Assembly: GCA_017480345.1 (NCBI GenBank)
Contig: JAFVAU010000029.1
Location: 1 to 32,088, forward strand
Length of the DNA stretch: 32,088 nt
Source of the DNA: Bacteroidales bacterium
GTDB lineage: Bacteria > Bacteroidota > Bacteroidia > Bacteroidales > UBA932
Direction of reading: 5' to 3'
Shown: in pieces, positions 1-7,353 of the stretch
Position numbering within the stretch: the first letter of the stretch is position 1
Layout of the letters: each line of letters starts with the position of its first letter
Made by a program: the position numbers and the translations under genes
Notes under the pieces: generated by a model
Databases searched by the model: none
What the model was told of the DNA's origin: nothing
Seen by the model: only the letters and a program-made list of their open reading frames with translations

Positions 1-85
1 CCGCCTCCGTCACCGCTTCTCCAAAGATCCCCGCATCCAAATCCTGAACGTCAGAGGCGTCGGCTACAAACTGTTTGCGGAATAG
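1..85 (+). CDS. OmpR/PhoB-family response regulator, C-terminal fragment (5' end outside window)
   Basis: Reading from base 2, the last 27 codons before TAG encode a peptide ending in NVRGVGYKLFAE. This matches the end of the winged-helix DNA-binding domain of OmpR/PhoB response regulators, where the xVRGxGYxL strand forms the C-terminal hairpin wing. The receiver domain and most of the helix-turn-helix lie left of the window, so the signal it answers to and its sensor kinase cannot be named. The family binds DNA as a dimer after phosphorylation of a receiver aspartate (family knowledge). No partner kinase gene follows on this strand; the next gene starts 67 bases downstream and is unrelated. 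Confidence 0.85.
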   Translation, partial: RLRHRFSKDPRIQILNVRGVGYKLFAE

Positions 86-152
86 ATGATGTTTCCGGTA
101 AATTCCATCTATCGGCACAAAACTTGTCTGTGATGCTGGCAAACAATAATTT

Positions 153-1019
153 ATGCGAATTAAAATACTGCTGCTGACCCTTTTTCTATTGCCTGTCTCC
201 CTTTTCGGGCAGGAAAACGTCACTGTAAAGGGCCGGGTCATCAATGAGCAGGGAGAAGCAGTAGAATATGTTCAGGTGGGCATCCCAAAACTTCAAACAG
301 GAACTATCTCTTCCGCTGACGGGCACTTTGAGATTTCTGCACCTTGCGACACCCTTGAGTTCTTCCATGTGTCCTACCAGTCTGGAAGCTACCTCGTTAC
401 AGGTCCGGCCGATGATGTAGTCATCGTGCTGCACGAGAATGAACTCCCTCCGGCGGTGTTTATCGGCGGCGACACCAAGGAGAAATACCTGCTCAAACCG
501 GGGACCAAGATACTGGGAGATAAGGGACTCATAGAATTTGTGCCAAAGACGGGCAGCACCAAAGGAGTGGAGATTGGTTCGGTGGCGAAGACCAAGAAAC
601 CGTTCCTGGTCCAGGATATTCAATTCAGCATCTATAGAAACACCATTCCAGACTGCGTCGTGTCTGTGAACATTTACCGTATTGAAGGGAGGGATGATGA
701 GTTTGTCAATGTCCTACGGAAGCCCATTTATGTGAATGTGGCCGAAGCATCTGCGCCTCAAGAGTTTCATATCCAGCCGGAAGAAACCATCCTCCTGGAG
801 CCCGGCAAGTACTTCATTTCCTTCCAGATAGTGGATTGCAACGAAGAAGCTCTGAGGGCCTATCTGGCCACTCCGGAAGACGAGCGGGACCATTCAAAGA
901 TGCGCCTGTCCTCCAACATCTATCTCAAAAGCAGTTATATCCGCAAAGCCGCCCTGGGCAAGATGGAACACATGCCCGTCAATATCGGCATGGTGGTGAA
1001 AGGACTGGAGTACCAGTAG
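153..1019 (+). CDS. Secreted protein with carboxypeptidase-regulatory-like domain
   Basis: 288 residues. A clear signal peptide (residues 1-20, MRIK followed by a Leu/Phe-rich core and ending near SLFGQ) sends it to the periplasm or cell surface. Residues about 22-100 have the beta-sandwich pattern of the CarboxypepD_reg-like family (VKGRVINEQGEAVEYVQV, then TGTISSADGHFEIS), a domain Bacteroidota fuse to many envelope proteins. The remaining about 185 residues are beta-rich and I do not recognise them; no catalytic motif is visible. It stands alone between the response regulator and a convergent hydrolase gene. The start is the first ATG in frame with the signal peptide; there is no Shine-Dalgarno sequence. 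Function is unknown; a structural or adhesion role is only a guess. Confidence 0.8.
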   Translation: MRIKILLLTLFLLPVSLFGQENVTVKGRVINEQGEAVEYVQVGIPKLQTGTISSADGHFEISAPCDTLEFFHVSYQSGSYLVTGPADDVVIVLHENELPPAVFIGGDTKEKYLLKPGTKILGDKGLIEFVPKTGSTKGVEIGSVAKTKKPFLVQDIQFSIYRNTIPDCVVSVNIYRIEGRDDEFVNVLRKPIYVNVAEASAPQEFHIQPEETILLEPGKYFISFQIVDCNEEALRAYLATPEDERDHSKMRLSSNIYLKSSYIRKAALGKMEHMPVNIGMVVKGLEYQ

Positions 1020-1087
1020 TGAAGAACTGATAGAAAAGCGGCCAAGCCCTCTTCGCTCCGCTGCCGATGCGCTGACTCGTTTTGGCC

Positions 1088-1105
1088 ATGTGGCCCCTGC
1101 CACAT
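1088..1105. terminator. Hairpin between convergent genes, possible bidirectional terminator
   Basis: Perfect 7-bp stem ATGTGGC/GCCACAT around a 4-base loop, in the 96-base gap between two convergent stop codons (1019 and 1116). There is no T-run on either side, so intrinsic termination is uncertain. Confidence 0.4.
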
Positions 1106-1115
1106 ATAGAAACAA

Positions 1116-2408
1116 TCATTGCTCGGAAATCCATTGGATTAGCTTTTCCAGGACCTCCGGAGCGAAGGTTTCCTCGATGTCCCTGTATTCGTTGGGCGAA
1201 CCTGTCTGGCAATGCTGGAACAAATGGTTCACGCCTTCAATAGCTTCTAAGCTGTTTTTGGTATTGTCAGAGAGGCCGTTACGCAGCGCCCCCAGATTGC
1301 TTTCCGGGTCCACTTGCTGGTCCCTGCTGCCGTTCAGGGCCAGTACGGGGCAGGTGATGCCGCCCAGTAGCGGACGAGTGTCCAGAGCCAGGAAATACTT
1401 TATGTACGGGGTTTGGAGCTGCATGGTGGCCGCGGCCAGATTCTGCTTCAGGGCATCGGGAAGCTTATATTTATCGGCCGAGGGTACGGGCTTTCCGGCC
1501 ATGCGGGCCTCAAAGGCTTCACCCAGCGCCTTGCAGTAGGCGTCCACGGTTTCGGCGGGGATGCCGGCGGCCGAGAGGGCCCTACGGTTCTGCCAGAGGA
1601 GCGTCTCCGCCCCGGAGACCACGTTTCCGGCGAGGGAAACGATGAAATCGGCCTTTCCCTCTGCGGCCAGCATGAGGGCGATGGTTCCGCCTTCGCTGTG
1701 GCCGATGACGCCCACTTTGTCGAAGCGTTCCCGCAGGAGGCCGATACCGGCCAGCGCATCGTCCTTCAAGTCCTCCGTGGTGCAGTTGAGGATGTCTCCG
1801 GTGGACTGTCCGAAGCCGCGGTCGTCGTAACGGAGGGTGGCTATTCCGGCGCGGGCAAGGGCATCGGCAATGACTGCAAACGGCTTGTGCTCAAATATTT
1901 CCTCGTCCCTATTTTGAAGACCGCTTCCGGTTATCATGATAAGGACCGGCGTTTTACGGGAGCAGCCTTCCGGCAGCACCAGGGTGCCTTTCAAGACGGC
2001 ATCCCCATTGCTGAAAGACACATCTTCCATGGCATAGGGGAACGGCCCGGCAGGCGTTTGCGGACGGCTCAGTTTTATCTCTCCCGGTGTGAGCGTGAGC
2101 GGCAGGGAAGTGCCCCATTGCTTGAAAGTGCCCACAATTTGTTTGAGTATCCATTGGCCTTCGTATGTGGCGCCGATGGAGGGTATCTTGATGGTGATTT
2201 TTCCAGCGTTTTTCCGCTCTATGGTTATGGGAATATCCCTGGCGCCCTGGTCGGGAGAGTCCATGGTGGGTTTGTCGTCGTTCAGGTGGAAAACCAGCGG
2301 AAGTTTGGTTCCTTGGACATCTATTTTACCGGACCAGGTGCCGGCCTGGGCAGCGGCTGAGAAAATGCCGGTAATCAGCAGAATAATGATGGTAAATGCT
2401 TTTTTCAT
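1116..2408 (-). CDS. Secreted alpha/beta hydrolase (esterase/peptidase-like)
   Basis: 430 residues with a signal peptide (1-21, ending SAAAQA), so it acts in the periplasm or outside the cell. Residues about 22-120 form an N-terminal beta-rich domain often found ahead of such hydrolases in Bacteroidota. The alpha/beta-hydrolase core follows: ITGSGLQNRDE (159-169) as the oxyanion-hole region, RYDDRGFGQS (193-202), nucleophile elbow GHSEGG (236-241, Ser238), a lid-like helical insertion (about 275-340), then Asp363 in SRDQQV and His395 in GVNHLF. Ser238-Asp363-His395 is a complete triad by position. Substrate is not deducible; it could be a carboxylesterase or an S9/S15-like peptidase. It is transcribed divergently from serB. 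Confidence 0.85.
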   Translation of the reverse strand: MKKAFTIIILLITGIFSAAAQAGTWSGKIDVQGTKLPLVFHLNDDKPTMDSPDQGARDIPITIERKNAGKITIKIPSIGATYEGQWILKQIVGTFKQWGTSLPLTLTPGEIKLSRPQTPAGPFPYAMEDVSFSNGDAVLKGTLVLPEGCSRKTPVLIMITGSGLQNRDEEIFEHKPFAVIADALARAGIATLRYDDRGFGQSTGDILNCTTEDLKDDALAGIGLLRERFDKVGVIGHSEGGTIALMLAAEGKADFIVSLAGNVVSGAETLLWQNRRALSAAGIPAETVDAYCKALGEAFEARMAGKPVPSADKYKLPDALKQNLAAATMQLQTPYIKYFLALDTRPLLGGITCPVLALNGSRDQQVDPESNLGALRNGLSDNTKNSLEAIEGVNHLFQHCQTGSPNEYRDIEETFAPEVLEKLIQWISEQ

Positions 2409-2413
2409 GGAAA

Positions 2414-2442
2414 CAAAGATACTAAATTAGTCTGAATGGCAA
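2414..2442 (-). promoter_or_regulatory. Bacteroidota-type promoter of the alpha/beta hydrolase gene
   Basis: On the minus strand, TTG (2442-2440) is followed after 18 bases by the -7 box TATCTTTG (2421-2414), matching the TTG/TAnnTTTG pattern. The box ends five bases before the ATG, which implies an almost leaderless mRNA. Confidence 0.65.
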
Positions 2443-2464
2443 AGGGGGATTCCGGGAAAATATG

Positions 2465-2472
2465 TATATTTG
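2465..2472 (+). promoter_or_regulatory. -7 box of serB
   Basis: TATATTTG matches TAnnTTTG exactly and ends six bases before the serB ATG. No TTG is seen at the right distance upstream, so the -33 element is weak or absent. Confidence 0.5.
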
Positions 2473-2478
2473 TAGATT

Positions 2479-3708
2479 ATGAAAGAAGAACAGATTTTAA
2501 TTCGAATTTCCGGAAAGGACCAGGTGGGGCTCACCTCTTCCATTATGGGCATCTTGGCCCGTTATGATGCGCAGATTCTGGATATCGGCCAGGCCGATAT
2601 CCACAGTACGCTGTCCCTGGGCATCCTGATCCGGATAGATGAGAAAGCCTCCGGCCAGGTGATGAAGGAACTGCTTTTCAAGGCTACGGAGCTGGGCGTG
2701 ACCATTGGCTTTGAGCCCATCTCGGACAAGGATTATGAGGCCTGGGCCGGCCGACAGGGGAAGAACCGCTATATCCTCACGGTGATTGGCCGCAGCCTCA
2801 GCGCCAAGCAGATAGCCATGGCGGCGCAAGTGATTGCCAGCCATGGACTGAATATCGATGCCATCAAGCGACTCACCGGCCGCATGAGCATCATGCATCC
2901 GGAGAAGAACGTGCGCGCCTGTGTGGAATTCTCCCTTCGCGGTACGGTGGAGGACAAGGCGGCTTTTCAGAAGGAGCTGATGTCCATGAGCCGTTCCAGC
3001 GGAATGGATTTCTCCTTCCAGAAAGACGATATGTACCGCCGTATGCGCCGGCTCATCTGCTTTGATATGGACTCTACGCTCATCCAGACGGAGTGCATAG
3101 ACGAGCTGGCCCGCCGGCACGGGGTGTATGACAAGGTGGCCGCCATTACGGAACGCGCCATGCGGGGAGAGATTGATTTCAAGGAGAGCTTTACCGAAAG
3201 GGTTGCTTTGCTTAAAGGCCTTGATGTGTCTGTGATGCAGGATATTGCGGACCATCTTCCCATTACAGAAGGGACGGACCGCCTGATGTCTGTCTTGAAG
3301 ACCTGTGGCTACAAGATTGCCATCCTGAGCGGCGGCTTCACCTTCTTCGGAGAGCACCTGCAGAAGAAATACGGCATTGATTATGTCTATGCCAACGAGT
3401 TGGAAGTAGGGGAAGACGGCAAACTGACGGGCCGATATGTGGGCGAGATTGTGGACGGCCGCCGCAAGGCGGACCTCCTGAAACTCATCGCCATGACGGA
3501 AAAGGTGAACTTGGCCCAGACCATCGCTGTGGGAGACGGTGCCAACGACCTTCCCATGCTCATGGAAGCGGGCTTGGGCATCGCTTTCCATGCCAAGCCG
3601 CGGGTGAAGGAGGAGGCCCGACAGAGCCTCAGCACCATCGGCCTGGACGGGGTGCTTTATTTCCTGGGCTTCAAGGATTCCCATCTGGGAGAACAAGGCA
3701 AGTTATGA
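2479..3708 (+). CDS. serB: Phosphoserine phosphatase with N-terminal ACT region
   Basis: 409 residues. It hydrolyses O-phospho-L-serine to serine, the last step of serine synthesis, in the cytoplasm. Residues about 4-85 look like an ACT domain (ILIRISGKDQVGLTSSIM) and about 97-180 like a second ACT-type module. The HAD phosphatase domain follows: motif I FDMDST (195-200, nucleophile Asp196 and acid/base Asp198), then ECIDEL, motif II SGG (284-286), Lys330 as the motif III lysine, and motif IV VGDGANDLPM (351-360, Asp353 and Asp357). All catalytic residues are present and the length fits ACT-bearing SerB proteins. The ACT region suggests amino-acid feedback (inference). The stop overlaps the start of the channel gene by four bases (ATGA), so the two are probably co-translated. 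Confidence 0.95.
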   Translation: MKEEQILIRISGKDQVGLTSSIMGILARYDAQILDIGQADIHSTLSLGILIRIDEKASGQVMKELLFKATELGVTIGFEPISDKDYEAWAGRQGKNRYILTVIGRSLSAKQIAMAAQVIASHGLNIDAIKRLTGRMSIMHPEKNVRACVEFSLRGTVEDKAAFQKELMSMSRSSGMDFSFQKDDMYRRMRRLICFDMDSTLIQTECIDELARRHGVYDKVAAITERAMRGEIDFKESFTERVALLKGLDVSVMQDIADHLPITEGTDRLMSVLKTCGYKIAILSGGFTFFGEHLQKKYGIDYVYANELEVGEDGKLTGRYVGEIVDGRRKADLLKLIAMTEKVNLAQTIAVGDGANDLPMLMEAGLGIAFHAKPRVKEEARQSLSTIGLDGVLYFLGFKDSHLGEQGKL

Positions 3709-6308
3709 GAAAGAAACGGATTATAGCGCTTCTGAGCATTCTGTTGCTGGCGGCTCCGCTGTGGGCTGTCTTCAAGGAGAACAACCTGAACCAGACGCTC
3801 TCCGTGCTCCTGATGGAGTTGAAGGAGACGTATGCCGGCCTGCAACAGTTCTCCGGCAGTGCGGAAAAGCGCATTCAGGAGCAGCACCAGAAGCTGGCGC
3901 AGTTGGTGGACGAGTGCAACGAACTCTCCGTGATGCTGTATTCGCAGGCGTCGGAGAACACCTTCGACCTCACCTTCGCCCTCAATGAGGTGACCCGCCA
4001 GTATGAGCAGTTCAAGAGTGAAAGCACGCCCTATGCGGAGGTAAAAGCTAAACTGACGGCTGAGATGGAGCGGTATAACCGCTTGGTACTCACGCTAAGG
4101 AAGATGCCGCCGGAACGCACGGCCGAGGAGATTGTGCAGGAAAAGACGGTGGCTGTGGCCTTGGATTCCGCCACCACGGCCCTGGCCGATTCCACCATCC
4201 TGGATACGCCGGAATTCGCCCGGGATGTCTATGAGATGAAGATGGACGACGCCACCATTGCGGTGCGGGACAGCTGCCTGTATGTGGCGGAGCAGATAGT
4301 GGCCTACTACTGGCAGCAGATGCAGCAGATAGACAAGGACAACGAGTATTACGAGCAGACGGACGAGCTGCTGAAGAGTGCCTACAACTATGCGCAGGAC
4401 CGGTATAAGGCCGTTCAGCAGAAGCTCTTCGTGGAGGGACAGGGAAATTATTTCAAAACCCTTGCCCGTTTCCCCTTCCGTGCCAAGAGGGCCATGGCCG
4501 ATGTCAAGAGCCGTTACAGCCTGCGGCTGAATTTGGATGAAAACAGTGTCGTGAGTTCCTGGCGCGGGCCCATCGTGTATTTCTATTCGTTCATGCTGCT
4601 GCTGATCCTGCTGCTGGCAACCGTGGTTTCCACCCTGTTGGTGAACGGCTACGTCAAATACAACAAGAAGCAGGAATCGGCCTGGTTCATGGAGCACAAG
4701 GGGCTTATCATAGCCCTGCTGGGGGTATTCCTCTTCGGCGTGTTCCTGTTCCTCAATACGAAGATATCGGCCAATACCTTCATTGTCCGTTCCTCTACGA
4801 TGATGGGGGAATTTGCCTGGCTGATGGCGGCCATTCTGGTGTCCATGCTCATCCGCCTGGATAAGCCGCAGATCCGGAGCACTCTGCTGGCCTATCTTCC
4901 TACGCTTATCATGGCCTTCGTGGTCATCTATTTCCGGATGATTTCCATCCCCAACAGCGTCATCAACCTCATTTTCCCGGCCCTGCTCCTGTTGAGCACC
5001 ATCTTCCAGTTCTGGATGGTGAGCCGCAAGAGCAAGCTGGTGGACAGGGGAGACCGGATCCTGCTCTGGGCCAGTTGCGGCGCCATGGCCGTGGCCACGC
5101 TCATCTCCTGGGCCGGCGTGGTGATGGGCTCGCTGTTGCTTATTATCTGGTGGATGTTCCAGCTGGCGCTCCTGGAGAGCCTGATTGCCGTCTGGGAGCT
5201 TCTGAGCCGATATTATGAAAGCCATCTGAAGGAGCGGAAGCTGGCCTACAAGAAGAAGAATCCGTCCTTGCCGCTTACAAGCGGAAAGGCTTCCTTCATC
5301 GAGGTCTCCTGGCTGTACGATCTGGCCAAGACGGTTCTGGTGCCCGTTCTGGCCATCTGGTCTTTCCCCGGCTCCGTCTTCATGGCCTGCAAGGTGTTCA
5401 ACTTCACCGGGGTGGCTCAGCGGATTTTCTTCGGCCCCTTTGTGAAGGCGGAAAACGGTTTCTCCGTATCCCTCCTGTACATTCTCATTATTGTGAGCCT
5501 GTTTTTCCTCTTCCGTTACCTTATCTATGCCGCCAAGGCTTTCTACCGGGTATGGAAGACCAAATCGGCCATTCAGAAACTGGGAGAGGGCGTGGTATTC
5601 AAGGAGACGGATGTGAACTACAACCTGGCCAACAATATCATTTCCCTGCTGGCCTGGGGCCTGTATGTGGTGATTATCTTCCTTTTGCTGCAGATTCCGG
5701 CATCCGGCCTGGCGCTGGTTTCCACCGGTCTGGCAACGGGTATCGGTTTTGCCATGAAGGATGTGCTGAACAACTTCTTCTATGGCGTGCAGCTCATGAG
5801 CGGCCGCGTACGGGTGGGGGACATCATCGAGTGTGACGGCATCCGGGGCACCGTGGTGGGACTCAGTTATCAGAGCACCCAGGTGGAAGCTGTGGACGAC
5901 TCTGTGATTATCTTTACCAACACCGCGCTCTTCAACAAGAATTTCAAGAACCTGACCCGGAGCGATTCCTATCAGCTGATTAGCTTCGTGGTGGGCGTGA
6001 AATACGGTACGGATGTGGAAAAGGCCCGCCAGGTTATCCTGGATGCCCTTCAGCCGCTGATGCTGCGGGATAAGTACGGACGCGAGGTGGTGGATAAGAA
6101 GAAGGGGATTACCGTGCGGGTGGATGATTTTGCCGACAGTTCCGTGAACCTGAAAGTGCTCATGCACACGACGGTGGAAAACTATGCCGCCATTGCCGCC
6201 CAGGCGCGGGAGGCCATTTACAATGCCTTCAACGAGAACGGCATCGAGATTCCTTTCCCGCAGCAGGATGTCTATATCAAGGAGATGGCCGGTCAAGGCC
6301 GGCCATGA
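3705..6308 (+). CDS. Large MscS-family mechanosensitive channel
   Basis: 867 residues, built like MscK/MscM-type channels: a signal sequence (1-22), a periplasmic helical, coiled-coil-prone region (about 25-280), about nine hydrophobic spans (near 290-313, 333-350, 366-383, 395-412, 419-437, 453-490, 544-562, 587-607, 645-663), then the MscS core. The pore helix is the Gly/Ala-rich stretch around 666-690 (STGLATGIGFAMKDVLNN), followed by the beta domain (RVGDIIECDGIRGTV, 703-717) and the C-terminal alpha/beta domain to about 855. Such channels release solutes when osmotic downshock raises membrane tension. It overlaps serB by four bases. The 3' end carries a GC-rich hairpin. Confidence 0.9.
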   Translation: MRKKRIIALLSILLLAAPLWAVFKENNLNQTLSVLLMELKETYAGLQQFSGSAEKRIQEQHQKLAQLVDECNELSVMLYSQASENTFDLTFALNEVTRQYEQFKSESTPYAEVKAKLTAEMERYNRLVLTLRKMPPERTAEEIVQEKTVAVALDSATTALADSTILDTPEFARDVYEMKMDDATIAVRDSCLYVAEQIVAYYWQQMQQIDKDNEYYEQTDELLKSAYNYAQDRYKAVQQKLFVEGQGNYFKTLARFPFRAKRAMADVKSRYSLRLNLDENSVVSSWRGPIVYFYSFMLLLILLLATVVSTLLVNGYVKYNKKQESAWFMEHKGLIIALLGVFLFGVFLFLNTKISANTFIVRSSTMMGEFAWLMAAILVSMLIRLDKPQIRSTLLAYLPTLIMAFVVIYFRMISIPNSVINLIFPALLLLSTIFQFWMVSRKSKLVDRGDRILLWASCGAMAVATLISWAGVVMGSLLLIIWWMFQLALLESLIAVWELLSRYYESHLKERKLAYKKKNPSLPLTSGKASFIEVSWLYDLAKTVLVPVLAIWSFPGSVFMACKVFNFTGVAQRIFFGPFVKAENGFSVSLLYILIIVSLFFLFRYLIYAAKAFYRVWKTKSAIQKLGEGVVFKETDVNYNLANNIISLLAWGLYVVIIFLLLQIPASGLALVSTGLATGIGFAMKDVLNNFFYGVQLMSGRVRVGDIIECDGIRGTVVGLSYQSTQVEAVDDSVIIFTNTALFNKNFKNLTRSDSYQLISFVVGVKYGTDVEKARQVILDALQPLMLRDKYGREVVDKKKGITVRVDDFADSSVNLKVLMHTTVENYAAIAAQAREAIYNAFNENGIEIPFPQQDVYIKEMAGQGRP
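6285..6306 (+). terminator. GC-rich hairpin at the 3' end of the channel gene
   Basis: Perfect 8-bp stem ATGGCCGG/CCGGCCAT with a 6-base loop, spanning the last codons of the channel gene. There is no following T-run, so its role in termination or mRNA 3'-end stability is inferred. Confidence 0.35.
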
Positions 6309-6328
6309 CGTCATTGCCGGTCATAGTG

Positions 6329-7315
6329 TCATTGCCGGCTCCGACCGGCAATCTCTATGAGTTTTTCAAATAGGCGGGGCTTGGCGTAGGCGTCAAGCTC
6401 CGTCTCTTTTATCCAGAAATAGCCTTCCGGCAAGGCGGGCCGATGGGAGGGCTCCCAGAGGTAGAAATTGGCCAGGAGGGTGCGGTGGGTGAGTTGGTGC
6501 TTCACCCTTTCTTGGAGGAGCTGCCCGGACGGGGAGGTTTGGACGAGGGGCTCGTAGAGGCCCTGCCAGATGTCTCCGGGGCCGCGGCGGCGGACGGCCG
6601 TTTCTCCCTTGTATCGGACGTAGATGTAGTTAAGCAGCCTTTCCTGGGCCTTCACGGCCGGTTTTTTGACGGGGAGCAGGTGGGTGCGGCCGGTTTGGAA
6701 GCCGTTGCAGCTGCCCTGCAGGGGGCAGGTGAGGCAGTCCGGGTTCCGGGGTGTACATTGGATGGCCCCGAAGTCCATCATTCCTTGGTTGAACTGGGCC
6801 GGGGCCTCCTGAGGCAGGAGCTTTTGGGCCAGGGCGGTGAACTCTTTCTTGGCCTGGGTGGTGCCCACAGGCGTTTCAAGGCCGAAATAACGGGCCAGGA
6901 CGCGGTAGACGTTGCCGTCTACCACGGCGGCGGGGAGGCCGAAGCAGATGGAGCCGATGGCGGCGGCTGTGTAGTCTCCAACGCCGTGGAGGGCGCGGAT
7001 GCCTTCCAGCGTGTCCGGAAAAGCACCCAGCGCTACAATCTGTTTGGCGGCCTTGTGCAGGTTGCGGGCGCGGGAGTAGTAGCCCAGGCCTTCCCAGAGG
7101 CGGAGCACCTGGTCTTCGGAGGCATCGGCCAAATCTTTGACGGTGGGAAAGTGCTCCATGAAACGGTGCCAGTAGGCCGTCCCCTGGGCTATTCGGGTTT
7201 GCTGGAGGATGATTTCACTGAGCCAGACGGCATAAGGGTTGGAGGTACGGCGCCAGGGGAGGTCCCGGCCGTTTTCTGCGTACCAATCCAAAATCCTTTG
7301 TGAAAAGTCATTCAT
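6329..7315 (-). CDS. mutY: A/G-specific adenine DNA glycosylase MutY
   Basis: 328 residues from the chosen ATG. It removes adenine mispaired with 8-oxoguanine, preventing G:C to T:A changes. It shows LSEIILQQT (32-40, Glu34 as catalytic acid), the helix-hairpin-helix LHGVGDYTA (109-117), VVDGN with catalytic Asp133, and the 4Fe-4S ligands Cys187, Cys194, Cys197 and Cys203 in the C-X6-C-X2-C-X5-C pattern. Residues about 225-320 are the NUDIX-like domain that reads 8-oxoG. A GTG two codons upstream (7321) is open but lies inside the -7 box TATTTTTG, so the ATG at 7315 is preferred. It is divergent from the exporter gene, with only 38 bases between start codons. Confidence 0.95.
   Translation of the reverse strand: MNDFSQRILDWYAENGRDLPWRRTSNPYAVWLSEIILQQTRIAQGTAYWHRFMEHFPTVKDLADASEDQVLRLWEGLGYYSRARNLHKAAKQIVALGAFPDTLEGIRALHGVGDYTAAAIGSICFGLPAAVVDGNVYRVLARYFGLETPVGTTQAKKEFTALAQKLLPQEAPAQFNQGMMDFGAIQCTPRNPDCLTCPLQGSCNGFQTGRTHLLPVKKPAVKAQERLLNYIYVRYKGETAVRRRGPGDIWQGLYEPLVQTSPSGQLLQERVKHQLTHRTLLANFYLWEPSHRPALPEGYFWIKETELDAYAKPRLFEKLIEIAGRSRQ
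6331..6352 (-). terminator. Hairpin at the 3' end of mutY
   Basis: Perfect 8-bp stem ATTGCCGG/CCGGCAAT with a 6-base loop, overlapping the last mutY codons. TCATTGCCGG also occurs just to the left (6311-6320). Together with the 6285 hairpin it separates two convergent genes whose stops are 20 bases apart. Confidence 0.35.
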
Positions 7316-7320
7316 CGGCA

Positions 7321-7328
7321 CAAAAATA
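7321..7328 (-). promoter_or_regulatory. -7 box of mutY
   Basis: The minus strand reads TATTTTTG from 7328 to 7321, ending five bases before the preferred ATG. No matching TTG is found at the -33 distance. It lies 13 bases from the opposing -7 box of the exporter gene. Confidence 0.5.
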
Positions 7329-7341
7329 CTTATTTTTTGTG

Positions 7342-7349
7342 TAATTTTG
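7342..7349 (+). promoter_or_regulatory. -7 box of the ThrE-like exporter gene
   Basis: TAATTTTG ends four bases before the ATG at 7354. No TTG is seen at the proper distance. Each gene's -33 region would fall within or past the opposing gene's -7 box. Confidence 0.5.
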
Positions 7350-7353
7350 CGCC

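Noticed and set aside
4095-6314. A 739-codon open frame on the minus strand opposite the channel gene
   Set aside because: It mirrors the codon pattern of the MscS gene, is rich in His/Gln/Gly, and matches no family; the plus-strand gene has clear domains.
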